This document shows positions 45,632-53,999 of a stretch of DNA of 64,000 nt, one piece after another. The stretch's first letter is position 1. Each line of letters opens with the position of its first letter. The translations under genes and the position numbers were made by a program. This stretch comes from Mycolicibacterium sp. CH28 (GTDB lineage Bacteria > Actinomycetota > Actinomycetes > Mycobacteriales > Mycobacteriaceae). The DNA lies in the NCBI RefSeq assembly GCF_004745805.1, contig NZ_SRLQ01000010.1, positions 62,001 through 126,000 on the forward strand, written 5' to 3'. The notes beneath the pieces are model-generated. The model did no database searches. It was not told the origin of the DNA and saw only the letters and a list, made by a program, of their open reading frames with translations.

Positions 45632-47056
45632 TTATCCAGCGATCAACGGAGCCACCCGCTGCGCCGACCGTTGGGCACGCGCCGAGGTAGAGATGATCGC
45701 CAGTGCAGTGATGGCCAAACTCAATCCGATCGAGATCACCCACAGCGGCTTTGCGGCGCCCACGATGTCGGCCCCAGCATCGCTGAGCGCCGCACCGGCA
45801 AGCGCCACACCGATGGTGACGCCAACCTGGCGGCTGGTGGACGCGACGGCCGACGCGGCGCCTGCCCGATCCTGCGGCATTCCATCAACCGCCGCGCTGG
45901 TGATCGGCGCGTTGATCATCCCGAAGCCGATCCCGAACACGGCGAAGATCGTCAGCAACGCCCACATCGGCGTTGACACCGTGAGCCTGGTCAGCATCGC
46001 CGATGCCGCCGTCATCAGGATGCCGGACGCCAGCAGGGATGGCCGGTTGCCGAAGCGCCCGACCAGCCGGCCCGAGAGCGGCGAGAAAATCACCGCCCCA
46101 ACGGCGATCGGCAGATACGTCAACCCGGCGTAGGCCGCCGAGTAGCCACGTTGCCCTTGCAGATACGGCGACATCACGTACAAGAACGCCCCCCAGGCCG
46201 CAAAGGCGCATACCGCGGTCAACGTCGCCGAGGCGAACGGCGCGCTGCGGAAAAAGCGGAGATCGATAAACGGGTCAGTCCGGCGGGATTCGTGGCGCAG
46301 GAACGCCACGAACGCCACGACCGCGACTACGGATGCGGTCGCCGTGCGTGGATTGGTCCAGCCCATCCCGATGCCCTCCATGAGGACGAACACCACCGCC
46401 AACAGAGTGACGAGGGCCAGCAGTTGACCGATGGGATCGATGTCGCGCATCGTCGCCGATTTCGATTCCGGAACAAGCAGTGCGGTCAGGATGATCGCCG
46501 CCACACAGATCGGCAGGTTGATCCAGAACACCGCCCGCCAGCCGGCGGCCTCGATCAACAGCCCACCCACCGTGGGCCCGAGCGCCATCGAGATGCCGAC
46601 CACGGCTCCCCACAACCCCAGCGCCCTGGCCCGCTCCACCCGTCCGACGAAGATCTGCGTAATGATCGACAGCGAAACAGGATTGAGCATTGATGCACCG
46701 ATCCCCTGGACCAAGCGGGCCGCGATCAACGTCTCGATGGTCGGGGCCAGGCTGCACAGCAGCGACGCGATCGCGAACGTCGTCAAACCGATCTGGAACA
46801 CCTTGCGGCGGCCGAACCGGTCGCCCATCGCACCGGCGAGTAGCAACAGTGAGGCCAGCGCCAGGGTGTAGACATCAACCACCCACTGCAGCTCGGTCGA
46901 CGACGCGCCCAAGTCAGCGCGGATCGGCGGGAGGGCGATGTTGACGATCGTCGCGTCCATCGACACGATCAGCAGGCTGAGGCTGCAAGACGCCAGGATG
47001 ACGTACTTACGTCGCGCCGTCAGCGCCGCGCCAATCACGCAGTCATTGTGCGCCAC
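45632..47056 (-). CDS. MFS transporter, DHA2 (EmrB/QacA) type
   Basis: 474 aa with about 14 hydrophobic segments. Hallmarks are motif D1 SLLIVSMDATIVNIALP in helix 1, motif A GAMGDRFGRRKVFQIG in loop 2-3, and motif C-like GISMALGPTVGGLLIEAAGW in helix 5. It is a proton-coupled drug/H+ antiporter family member, able to export a hydrophobic compound. Start is GTG 47056 or GTG 47038. It heads the operon with the monooxygenase 30 nt downstream, so it may export a pathway product or toxic substrate. Confidence 0.86.
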   Translation of the reverse strand: MAHNDCVIGAALTARRKYVILASCSLSLLIVSMDATIVNIALPPIRADLGASSTELQWVVDVYTLALASLLLLAGAMGDRFGRRKVFQIGLTTFAIASLLCSLAPTIETLIAARLVQGIGASMLNPVSLSIITQIFVGRVERARALGLWGAVVGISMALGPTVGGLLIEAAGWRAVFWINLPICVAAIILTALLVPESKSATMRDIDPIGQLLALVTLLAVVFVLMEGIGMGWTNPRTATASVVAVVAFVAFLRHESRRTDPFIDLRFFRSAPFASATLTAVCAFAAWGAFLYVMSPYLQGQRGYSAAYAGLTYLPIAVGAVIFSPLSGRLVGRFGNRPSLLASGILMTAASAMLTRLTVSTPMWALLTIFAVFGIGFGMINAPITSAAVDGMPQDRAGAASAVASTSRQVGVTIGVALAGAALSDAGADIVGAAKPLWVISIGLSLAITALAIISTSARAQRSAQRVAPLIAG

Positions 47057-47193
47057 GGCCGAGCGCGGCCGAGCGCCAATTGTGTGTGACGTACCGCACT
47101 GGATCGCCGCCCCTCACGCGGTGTCCGCCTGAGGTACCGGAGGTTGATTGTGTTCCTATTCCACGATTTTCGGCCACCCGGCGGCCACGTCAC

Positions 47194-47360
47194 TCATGAC
47201 ATCGCGGCGGCGGTGGTGTTCGTCTCGGTCCTGACCCGGTAGCCGTCCCGACCGGGCTCCGGACGTCGAAGTAGCCCGTCATCCCAGCCTGCACGGTGAC
47301 GGTCGACGCATAGATGAAGGTGCGGCTGCCAAGATGCTTCCGCCTTCGCGGCACCGGCTG
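47194..47360 (-). pseudogene. Possible degraded coding remnant in the MFS/acyl-CoA dehydrogenase gap
   Basis: The minus strand reads RTFIYASTVTVQAGMTGYFD in one frame; after a frame change it continues as EPGRDGYRVRTETNTTAAAM with a stop at 47194. Both pieces look like ordinary protein and join naturally across the shift. A stop lies just upstream and no start codon is available. I do not recognise the family. It could be chance, but the composition is unlike the rest of this gap. Confidence 0.3.
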
Positions 47361-47468
47361 CCTACAGGTACTTTCTCAGCACCCAGATCGGTCGCACAGC
47401 CGCACACCGCGCCGATCTGTTTGGACGGTGATTTCGGCCCTCACTGAGGATCCACAACGGTGTCACTG

Positions 47469-47497
47469 CCGACCGGTTGGTCGGCCTGCGCTAACGT
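47469..47497 (+). promoter_or_regulatory. Dyad operator candidate and -10 upstream of the acyl-CoA dehydrogenases
   Basis: CCGACCGGTTGGTCGG (47469-47484) is a perfect 6-bp-arm inverted repeat with a GGTT spacer. TAACGT (47492-47497) fits a -10, so the dyad would cover the -35 region, a usual repressor position. The start codon is 43 nt beyond the -10. Confidence 0.55.
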
Positions 47498-47540
47498 GCA
47501 CTCTGATACCGGCGAGTACCAACGAATCGAGGACGCGATC

Positions 47541-48716
47541 GTGAGACTGGCACTGAGCGACGAGGACGCGAAGTTCCGCGACGAACTGCGCGAGTTCTTC
47601 ACCACCCAAGTCCCCGCCGAGATCCGGGAGCGCGCTCGCACCGAGACCCTGCGCTACCCCGACGACGCCGTCACCACCCAGCGGATCCTGAACAAGGCCG
47701 GACTGGGCGTACCGAACTGGCCGGTCGAGTGGGGCGGCAAGGACTGGACCCCGCTGCAACGCCAGATCTGGGCCGACGAGATGCGCCTGGCGTGCGTGCC
47801 CGAGCCGCTGGCGTTCAACGCCAGCATGGTCGGCCCGGTGATCGCCCATTTCGGGTCGCAGGAGATCAAGGAGCGCTTCCTGCCGCCCACCGCCAACCTC
47901 GACATCTGGTGGTGCCAGGGATTCTCCGAGCCCGAGGCCGGTTCGGACCTGGCCTCGCTGCGCACCACCGCGATCCGGGACGGCGACGAGTACGTCATCA
48001 ACGGCCAGAAGACCTGGACCACCCTCGGCCAGTTCGCCGACTGGATCTTCGTGCTGGCCCGCACCAATCCCGACGCACCGAAGAAGCAGGCCGGTATCTC
48101 GTTCATCCTGGTCGAGATGTCCACGCCGGGCATCACGCTGCGCCCGATCAAGCTGATCGACGGCAGCTACGAGGTCAATGAGGTCTTCTTCGAAGACGTC
48201 CGGGTGCCGGTCAACCAGCTCGTCGGTGAGGAGAACCAGGGCTGGGCGTATGCCAAGTTCCTGCTGTCCAACGAGCGCACCGGCATCGCCCGCATCGGCA
48301 CCACGAAGGTGTGGCTCGCCGAGGTCAAGGAACGCGCCGCGCAGACCCGGGTGGGCTCCACCAGCCTGCTCGAGGATCCGCTGTTTGCGGCGAAGGTCGC
48401 CGAAATCGAGAACGAACTACTGGCACTGGAACTGACCCAGCTGCGAGTCAGCGGTGACGAGGGTTCGGGCAAGCCCAACCCGGCGTCGTCGATCCTGAAG
48501 CTGCGCGGCAGCCAACTCCAGCAGGCCGTCACCGAGTTGCTCGTCGAGGTTGCCGGTCCCGACGCATTGCCGCTCGACGGCGGCGCCGCCATCGAATCCC
48601 CGCAGTGGGCACAGCACGCCGCACCCAAGTACCTCAACTACCGCAAGACCTCGATCTACGGCGGCAGCAACGAGGTCCAGCGCACCATCATCTCCTCGAC
48701 CATCCTGGGACTGTGA
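47541..48716 (+). CDS. Acyl-CoA dehydrogenase, subunit 1 of a probable heteromeric enzyme
   Basis: 391 aa from GTG 47541, with GAGGA 7 nt upstream. Motifs are WWCQGFSEPEAGSDLASLRT (FAD/substrate contact), NGQKTWTTLGQFADWIFVL, and near the C-terminus IYGGSNEVQRTIIS. At the position of the classical catalytic Glu (YEGT in medium-chain enzymes) the sequence has Gly. The second subunit gene starts 10 nt later. Actinobacterial FadE pairs of this kind form alpha2beta2 enzymes, often for sterol or branched side chains. Confidence 0.88.
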   Translation: MRLALSDEDAKFRDELREFFTTQVPAEIRERARTETLRYPDDAVTTQRILNKAGLGVPNWPVEWGGKDWTPLQRQIWADEMRLACVPEPLAFNASMVGPVIAHFGSQEIKERFLPPTANLDIWWCQGFSEPEAGSDLASLRTTAIRDGDEYVINGQKTWTTLGQFADWIFVLARTNPDAPKKQAGISFILVEMSTPGITLRPIKLIDGSYEVNEVFFEDVRVPVNQLVGEENQGWAYAKFLLSNERTGIARIGTTKVWLAEVKERAAQTRVGSTSLLEDPLFAAKVAEIENELLALELTQLRVSGDEGSGKPNPASSILKLRGSQLQQAVTELLVEVAGPDALPLDGGAAIESPQWAQHAAPKYLNYRKTSIYGGSNEVQRTIISSTILGL

Positions 48717-48726
48717 GGGCCGGCAC

Positions 48727-49830
48727 ATGAACTTTGACCTGACCGAAGAACAGCAACTCCTGGCCGACACCGCGCGGGAGGTGTTCACCCGCAGCTACGA
48801 CACCGAGAGCCGCAACAAGATCGTCGACACCGATCTCGGGTGGAGCCGCGACGTGTGGCGCCAGCTGGCCGAGATCGGCATCCTGAGCCTGGGCTTCGAG
48901 CCCGAGGAGTCGGGCCAGATCGAGATCATGGTGGTGATGACCGAGATTGGCCGGCGGCTGGCACCCGAGCCGGTCGCCGCAGCCGCGCTGATCCCGGGCG
49001 GCGTGATCGCCGAACTCGGCAGCGACGAGCAACGCGCACTGCTCGACGATGTCGCCTCCGGGGAACGCCTGCTCGCGCTGGCCCACGCCGAGAAAGGGTT
49101 GCGGGGTCTGGACGAGTTGTCTACCCGCGCAACCAAACTCGGCGACGCCTGGAGCATCACCGGGCGCAAGAACCCGGTGCTGGCCGGCGACAGTGCCGAC
49201 GTGCTGGTGGTCACCGCCACACTCCCCGGCGGCGGGGTCGGCCTCTTCTTGGTCGATGCCGCGGCAGCGGTCCGGCACTCGTACCGCACGTTCGACGGTC
49301 AGCGCGGCGCCGATATCGAGTTCAATGGCGTGCCCGCGCAGCCGCTGGGCAGTGGCGGGGACGTCAGCGACCACATCCACGCGACGCTGATCCGCTACTC
49401 GTCGGCGCTGTGCGCCGAGGCGGTCGGCGCGATGGACGAATCGCTGGGGCTGACGACCGAGTACCTGAAGTCGCGCAAGCAATTCGGCGTGCCGCTCAAG
49501 ACATTTCAGACGCTCACCCAGCGCGCCGCCGACATGTACGTTTCGCTGGAGTTGGCCCGCAGCATGAACTACTACGCGGCGATGTGCATCTCCGACGGCC
49601 GGTTGGATCCCGTCGTCGCGGCGCGCTCCAAGCTGCAGATCGGTCGCTCCGGTCGCCACATCGCGCAGGAGTCCATTCAGATGCACGGCGGCATCGGCGT
49701 GACGGCGGAGTACCCGATCGCCCACTACGCGGCGCGACTGACGGCCATCGACCAGACCCTCGGCTCAGCGACCGACCAACTGCGGTTCCTCAGCGCCCAG
49801 GTGGGCAAGTACGGCGTCGTCGCACTGTAG
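48727..49830 (+). CDS. Acyl-CoA dehydrogenase, subunit 2 of a probable heteromeric enzyme
   Basis: 367 aa. It begins MNFDLTEEQQLLADTAREVF, has YLKSRKQFGVPLKTFQTLTQ (helix G region) and QMHGGIGVTAEYPIAHY near the C-terminus. The N-terminal domain is divergent, with a weak FAD loop. It is typical of the smaller subunit in mycobacterial FadE heterodimers that share FAD sites with the partner. Co-transcribed with subunit 1. Its TAG abuts the reverse-strand TetR stop without a spacer. Confidence 0.88.
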   Translation: MNFDLTEEQQLLADTAREVFTRSYDTESRNKIVDTDLGWSRDVWRQLAEIGILSLGFEPEESGQIEIMVVMTEIGRRLAPEPVAAAALIPGGVIAELGSDEQRALLDDVASGERLLALAHAEKGLRGLDELSTRATKLGDAWSITGRKNPVLAGDSADVLVVTATLPGGGVGLFLVDAAAAVRHSYRTFDGQRGADIEFNGVPAQPLGSGGDVSDHIHATLIRYSSALCAEAVGAMDESLGLTTEYLKSRKQFGVPLKTFQTLTQRAADMYVSLELARSMNYYAAMCISDGRLDPVVAARSKLQIGRSGRHIAQESIQMHGGIGVTAEYPIAHYAARLTAIDQTLGSATDQLRFLSAQVGKYGVVAL

Positions 49831-50430
49831 TCACTGGGACTTCCGGTAGCCGATCGACGCCAGCGCGCTGTCGACACCTCGGTGTAGGGCCTGGGCATCG
49901 CTGTCCGGCCGGGAACGCAAGTTGATGGCGTAGACCTGCGCGATCAGCAGATCGGTTGCCGCGTCCGCATTTATGCCACTCGGCAACTGCCCGTCGGCGC
50001 GTGCCGTGGTGAGCGCTGAGCGTATCGCGGCACGCAAGTGCTGATGATGCTGGTTCAGTAGCGCGCGAACCTCGGGATCGCCGTTCTCGACACCCGCGTG
50101 CGCGTTGGTGATCATGCAACCCCAGCCCGCGAAGGCTCCGTCGCTCCGCAGCTGAATGAGGCCATCGAAGAAATCGATGATCGCCGGCACACCGCGCCCG
50201 CTGTCGCTCACATGCCGCAAGACTGGCACCGACCAGATGTCGATATAGCGGCGCAACGCCGCCACGTACGTGGCCTGCTTGTTCCCAAACGCGTTGTACA
50301 AGCTCGACCGGTTCAGGCCGGTCGCCGACACGATGTCTTGAACACCGGTGGCTGCAAAACCGTTCCGCCAGAAGAGCTCGACGATGACGTCCAGGGCGGC
50401 GTCGACGTGGAAATGTTTGATATCGGCCAT
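49831..50430 (-). CDS. TetR-family transcriptional regulator
   Basis: 199 aa. The N-terminal HTH is ALDVIVELFWRNGFAATGVQ, then DIVSATGLNRSSLYNAFGNK, of the TetR type. The C-terminal ligand domain resembles the AcrR/TetR_C_16-like group, with one Cys (GWGCMITN). The ATG has AAGGAAC directly upstream. It is divergent from the hydrolase gene, and a 17-bp perfect dyad lies between both -10 hexamers, so autoregulation and control of the hydrolase-oxygenase pair is likely. It may control the wider block. Confidence 0.9.
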   Translation of the reverse strand: MADIKHFHVDAALDVIVELFWRNGFAATGVQDIVSATGLNRSSLYNAFGNKQATYVAALRRYIDIWSVPVLRHVSDSGRGVPAIIDFFDGLIQLRSDGAFAGWGCMITNAHAGVENGDPEVRALLNQHHQHLRAAIRSALTTARADGQLPSGINADAATDLLIAQVYAINLRSRPDSDAQALHRGVDSALASIGYRKSQ

Positions 50431-50462
50431 GTTCCTTGCGCATGCACTTTCGAAAGACGGGC

Positions 50463-50491
50463 TTTCACGCTAACACGGGCTGTGTTAACTT
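50463..50491. promoter_or_regulatory. Divergent promoters with a perfect TetR-type operator dyad
   Basis: TAACACGGGCTGTGTTA (50471-50487) is a perfect 6-bp-arm dyad with a 5-nt spacer. On the plus strand TTTCAC (50463-50468) and TAACTT (50486-50491), 17 nt apart, flank it as -35 and -10. On the minus strand TAGCGT (50472-50467) is the -10 for the regulator. The dyad therefore overlaps both promoters. Confidence 0.62.
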
Positions 50492-50534
50492 GAATCAATC
50501 GTTCCAGGATTGCCCCAGGGCTGGGAGGCTGGTT

Positions 50535-51425
50535 GTGCGTACCGAAGTCGAAGCATTACTCGAAGCTCATCGCAGCGCCGGCCACTCCGTCGACGTCGCG
50601 GGGGTTCGGACTTTCGTCCGCGACGAGGGAACCGGAGCCGTGCCAGTCGTCTGCGTCCACGGCGTTCCAGTCTCGAGTTACCTATGGCGACGGCTGCTGC
50701 CCGAGCTGGCCGCCCGCGGACTGCGGGGTGTCGCGCCGGACTTCCCCGGGCTCGGATTATCAGACCGCCCTGCGGATTTCGACTACAGCTGGACCGGGTT
50801 GGGCCGACATCTCACGCTGACCCTCGACGCCTTGGGTATCTCGAGATTCCACCTCGTGGTTCACGATATCGGTGGACCCGTCGGTTTCGAGGTCGCGGCC
50901 CACGCACCGGAACGCGTCGCCTCGCTGACCGTCCTCAACACGATGGTGCAGGCACACACATTCCGTAAACCACTGCAGATGAGGCCGTTCGCGTGGCCAG
51001 TCATCGACCGGCTATGGCTCGCCGCCGGACGAGGGCCGATATTCCGGTACCTGGCACGGTTGACGGGACTGTCGCCCGATACGCGCACCACCAACGCCGA
51101 ACTCGCGGTCCACCAGGCTCTCCTGCTCGGGTCCGACGGTGGTCGAGCCTTCCGGCGGATCATGCGCGGCTTCGAGACCACCTACGCCAAGACCGAGCTG
51201 TACGCCGCCGCCCTATCGGACGACCACTATCCGGTTCAAGTTCTGTGGGGAGCCGACGACCCCTTTCTCACCCTGGGCAAGCACGGCCGCATCGCAGCTA
51301 GGACGGCCGGGATCGCCGAACCAACACCGCTGCGCGGCAAGCATTTCGTTCCCGAAGACAGTGCACCCGAGATCGCCGAGCGCATCCTTCGACTCACCGA
51401 AAGCACGCCGAAGGTGGAGAACTGA
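50535..51425 (+). CDS. Alpha/beta hydrolase with Asp nucleophile (haloalkane dehalogenase/epoxide hydrolase-like)
   Basis: 296 aa from GTG 50535 with GGGAGG 7 nt upstream. The oxyanion motif VCVHGVPVSSYLW, nucleophile elbow VVHDIGGPVG (Asp111), acid in LWGADDPF and base in RGKHFVPED give a complete Asp-based triad. The residue after Asp111 is Ile, not the Trp that binds halide in dehalogenases, so epoxide or other ester chemistry is more likely than dehalogenation. Under the dyad promoter; the oxygenase gene follows after 5 nt. Confidence 0.86.
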   Translation: MRTEVEALLEAHRSAGHSVDVAGVRTFVRDEGTGAVPVVCVHGVPVSSYLWRRLLPELAARGLRGVAPDFPGLGLSDRPADFDYSWTGLGRHLTLTLDALGISRFHLVVHDIGGPVGFEVAAHAPERVASLTVLNTMVQAHTFRKPLQMRPFAWPVIDRLWLAAGRGPIFRYLARLTGLSPDTRTTNAELAVHQALLLGSDGGRAFRRIMRGFETTYAKTELYAAALSDDHYPVQVLWGADDPFLTLGKHGRIAARTAGIAEPTPLRGKHFVPEDSAPEIAERILRLTESTPKVEN

Positions 51426-51430
51426 TCGAT

Positions 51431-52642
51431 ATGGAGATCCACGACGTCAGCCCAGTCAGCGACCCTGAGCTTGATCGACTCGTCGAATCCTGGCAGCAGA
51501 CATTGAGGGTTCCTGCCCGGGCAACCTACGCTTCGCGCGACCAGCTCACCTCCCGCGACCTCGACGCGCTGAACCTGGTCGGCGACCCGATCGCCGAGGA
51601 CTTCGTGGCCGCCAAGAACGCCGCCGGGCTGAAGGATGTCGACGATCTGGTGGCATTGGAAACGCTTCGCGACAGAGGTTGCGCCGCGGCTATTGCGCTG
51701 TGGGCGGCGGTAAACCATGTGCCGTCGTTCATCGACTTCGACGAAATGCGCCCGGCAGCGTCGTATGCCTACCGCAATGTACTCGCCTTCACCGTCCTCC
51801 AGTTCGCTGCCTTCCCATTCACCTACACCGGTGCCAACGTGGCACATGTTCTGGACTTCAGCGGCCGGCTGGGTCGCGACGGAGATCAGGTGCGCCGGTT
51901 CTGGGAGACCATCCGGGCAACATTGTCGGCGTTCGACATCGATGCCATGCGGCCGGGCGGCGAGTCCTGGGCGCGGTGGATCAGAGTTCGGCTCATGCAC
52001 ACCAGAGTTCGTCTGGGGATCGCGCGCAGCGGGACCTGGGACTACGGTGACGGCGCCCCGATCAGCGCGCTGAACATCGCGGGCGGCGTGTACACGTTCG
52101 GCACGTTTCTGCTATTGGCCGGAACCTCGTTGGGGGCACGGCCGTCGCAGCCGGAATACACGGCGACACTGCGGCTGTGGCAGTGGGTCACGCACCTCCA
52201 GGGCGGACCCGGCGAACTCATTCTGGAGAACCTCGACGATCAGAACGCCTCCGATCGGGATCTCATCAGATATCTGTACCGGCCAACCGAGGCCGGTCGA
52301 CGCCTGACCGCCGACTGGATCGACTGCGTCGCGGCAGGATTGGACGGTAACCCGCTACCGAAATGGCTCGTCCAGGCCGCCGTGCGCCACGCTCTCACCG
52401 GCAGCCTGACGGGAATGCCCGAGCTGGCATCGAAGGCCGCCGACGACATGCACATTCCGCGCAACCGAGGTGCCGGCCACATCGTTCGCGGGATCGCGGC
52501 GCTCAACGCGCTGATCGGCTGGGCCGGTCACCTGGGTCTCCTGCGGACGCGAATCGAACGGTACGGCCACAACGCTGCCGCCAAATCCGTGGCGCAGGGG
52601 CTGGGTGGTGACGACGCGAACCACTACACGCCGCTCGGATAG
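51431..52642 (+). CDS. MpaB-like oxygenase family protein (DUF2236)
   Basis: 403 aa, largely helical. The family signature VRLMHTRVRLGIA near residue 187 supplies the His expected to bind haem in DUF2236 proteins such as rubber oxygenase (Lcp). A second conserved region is WQWVTHLQGGPGEL with another His. No signal peptide. Members catalyse oxygen-dependent cleavage or are uncharacterised. Co-transcribed with the Asp-nucleophile hydrolase, suggesting an oxidise-then-hydrolyse sequence. Convergent with mshC, 6 nt apart. Confidence 0.82.
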   Translation: MEIHDVSPVSDPELDRLVESWQQTLRVPARATYASRDQLTSRDLDALNLVGDPIAEDFVAAKNAAGLKDVDDLVALETLRDRGCAAAIALWAAVNHVPSFIDFDEMRPAASYAYRNVLAFTVLQFAAFPFTYTGANVAHVLDFSGRLGRDGDQVRRFWETIRATLSAFDIDAMRPGGESWARWIRVRLMHTRVRLGIARSGTWDYGDGAPISALNIAGGVYTFGTFLLLAGTSLGARPSQPEYTATLRLWQWVTHLQGGPGELILENLDDQNASDRDLIRYLYRPTEAGRRLTADWIDCVAAGLDGNPLPKWLVQAAVRHALTGSLTGMPELASKAADDMHIPRNRGAGHIVRGIAALNALIGWAGHLGLLRTRIERYGHNAAAKSVAQGLGGDDANHYTPLG

Positions 52643-52648
52643 TGGCCG

Positions 52649-53887
52649 CTACAGACGCACTCCGAGCAGGGCGTCGACCGCCGCCGCGACCGCAGCGGGT
52701 GCCGCCTCGTCGTGCCCACCGTACTCCAACGCATCAGTGGCCCAACCATCCATGGCGGCAAGGGCTTTGGGAGTGTCGAGGTCGTCGGCCAGGTACTGCC
52801 GCAGCCGCCCGACAACGTCGGCCGCGTCGGGTCCTGCGGGCAGCGCGGCGGCACTGCGCCAACGGTGCAGCCGAGCGGTGGCCTCATCGAGCACCGCATC
52901 GCTCCAGTACCGGTCGCTGCGGTAGTGCCCGGCCAGCAGGCCCAATCGGATCGCCGCCGGATCCACACCCTGGGCGCGCAGCTGTGACACCAGCACCAGG
53001 TTCCCCCGGCTCTTGGACATCTTGTGTCCATCCCAGCCGATCATGCCTGCATGCACGTAGTGCCGCGCGAATCGGCGCTCGCCGGTGACACATTCGGCAT
53101 GCGCAGCCGAGAACTCGTGGTGCGGGAAGATCAGATCGCTGCCGCCGCCTTGCACATCGATACCGAAACCGATGCGGCTCAACGCGATCGCCGCACACTC
53201 GACGTGCCAGCCCGGCCGGCCCGGGCCGAACGGGGCGGGCCAACTGGGCTCGGCGGGCCGGGCCGCACGCCACAGCAGCGCATCGAGCGGGTCGGCCTTG
53301 CCCGGACGGCCCGGGTCACCGCCACGCTCGGCGAACAGCCGCATCATCGTGTCGCGGTCGTAGCCGGACTCGTAGCCGAACTGCGTGGTGGCCTCGACGC
53401 GGTAGTAGATATCGGGGTATTCGGAGTCCTCGACCACGTAGGCCGCTCCGGACGCCAACATCTTCTCGACCAGCTCGACTACTTCGGCGATGGCGTCGGT
53501 CGCGGCAATGTAGTCCTGCGGGGGCAACACCCGCAGTGCGGCCATGTCCTCGCGGAACAACTGGGTTTCCCGCGCACCGAGCTCGCGCCAGTCGATACCG
53601 TCCCGATTGGCCCGTTCGAACAGCGGGTCGTCGACATCAGTGACGTTCTGCACGTAATGCACTGCGTGTCCGCCGTCCAGCCAGACCCGGTAGACCAGGT
53701 CGAAGGCCAGATAGGTAGCGGCATGCCCGAGGTGGGTCGCGTCGTAGGGGGTGATCCCGCAGACGTACATCGTCGCGGTCTGCCCCGGGGCACTCGGGCG
53801 GACCTGATGATCGGCACTGTCGTACAGCCGCAAGGCCGGCCCGCGACCGGGCAATTTTGGGATGTCGACTGCCGGCCACGACTGCAT
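52649..53887 (-). CDS. mshC: Cysteine:GlcN-Ins ligase MshC (mycothiol biosynthesis)
   Basis: 412 aa from ATG 53887 (MQSWPAVDIPKL), near the 414 aa of M. tuberculosis. It is a class I tRNA synthetase-like fold: Zn/Cys site Cys43 in MYVCGITPYDATHLGH (HIGH-like HLGH), and KMSKS at HKMSKSRGN. It joins Cys to GlcN-Ins using ATP, the penultimate step of mycothiol synthesis. The start has TAGAGT (53895-53900) 7 nt upstream, indicating a leaderless mRNA and excluding the longer frame. Rv2130c orthologue. Confidence 0.96.
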   Translation of the reverse strand: MQSWPAVDIPKLPGRGPALRLYDSADHQVRPSAPGQTATMYVCGITPYDATHLGHAATYLAFDLVYRVWLDGGHAVHYVQNVTDVDDPLFERANRDGIDWRELGARETQLFREDMAALRVLPPQDYIAATDAIAEVVELVEKMLASGAAYVVEDSEYPDIYYRVEATTQFGYESGYDRDTMMRLFAERGGDPGRPGKADPLDALLWRAARPAEPSWPAPFGPGRPGWHVECAAIALSRIGFGIDVQGGGSDLIFPHHEFSAAHAECVTGERRFARHYVHAGMIGWDGHKMSKSRGNLVLVSQLRAQGVDPAAIRLGLLAGHYRSDRYWSDAVLDEATARLHRWRSAAALPAGPDAADVVGRLRQYLADDLDTPKALAAMDGWATDALEYGGHDEAAPAAVAAAVDALLGVRL

Positions 53888-53894
53888 GGCCTCG

Positions 53895-53900
53895 ACTCTA
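53895..53900 (-). promoter_or_regulatory. -10 hexamer of mshC (leaderless start)
   Basis: TAGAGT on the minus strand ends 7 nt before the mshC ATG. Confidence 0.48.
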
Positions 53901-53999
53901 AGGGGTTCGCTCTTCACAGCGCTCCGAGTGGTGAGAGGGACCGGCATACTCGCCGTCCAAACAACGAAAACCGCGTGGGCATTCCCGCGCCGGGGCGGC

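Larger units (their letters stand above)
47057..47540. other. 484-nt divergent intergenic region of the catabolic block
   Basis: It lies between the MFS operon (minus) and the acyl-CoA dehydrogenase pair (plus). Contents are a short direct repeat CGGCCGAGCG near the MFS start (47055-47076), the possible coding remnant, and the dyad with a -10 hexamer that would drive the dehydrogenases. No other gene is supported. Confidence 0.6.

Noticed and set aside
50535..51425. Haloalkane dehalogenase
   Set aside because: The nucleophile Asp is present, but the following Trp needed for halide binding is Ile.
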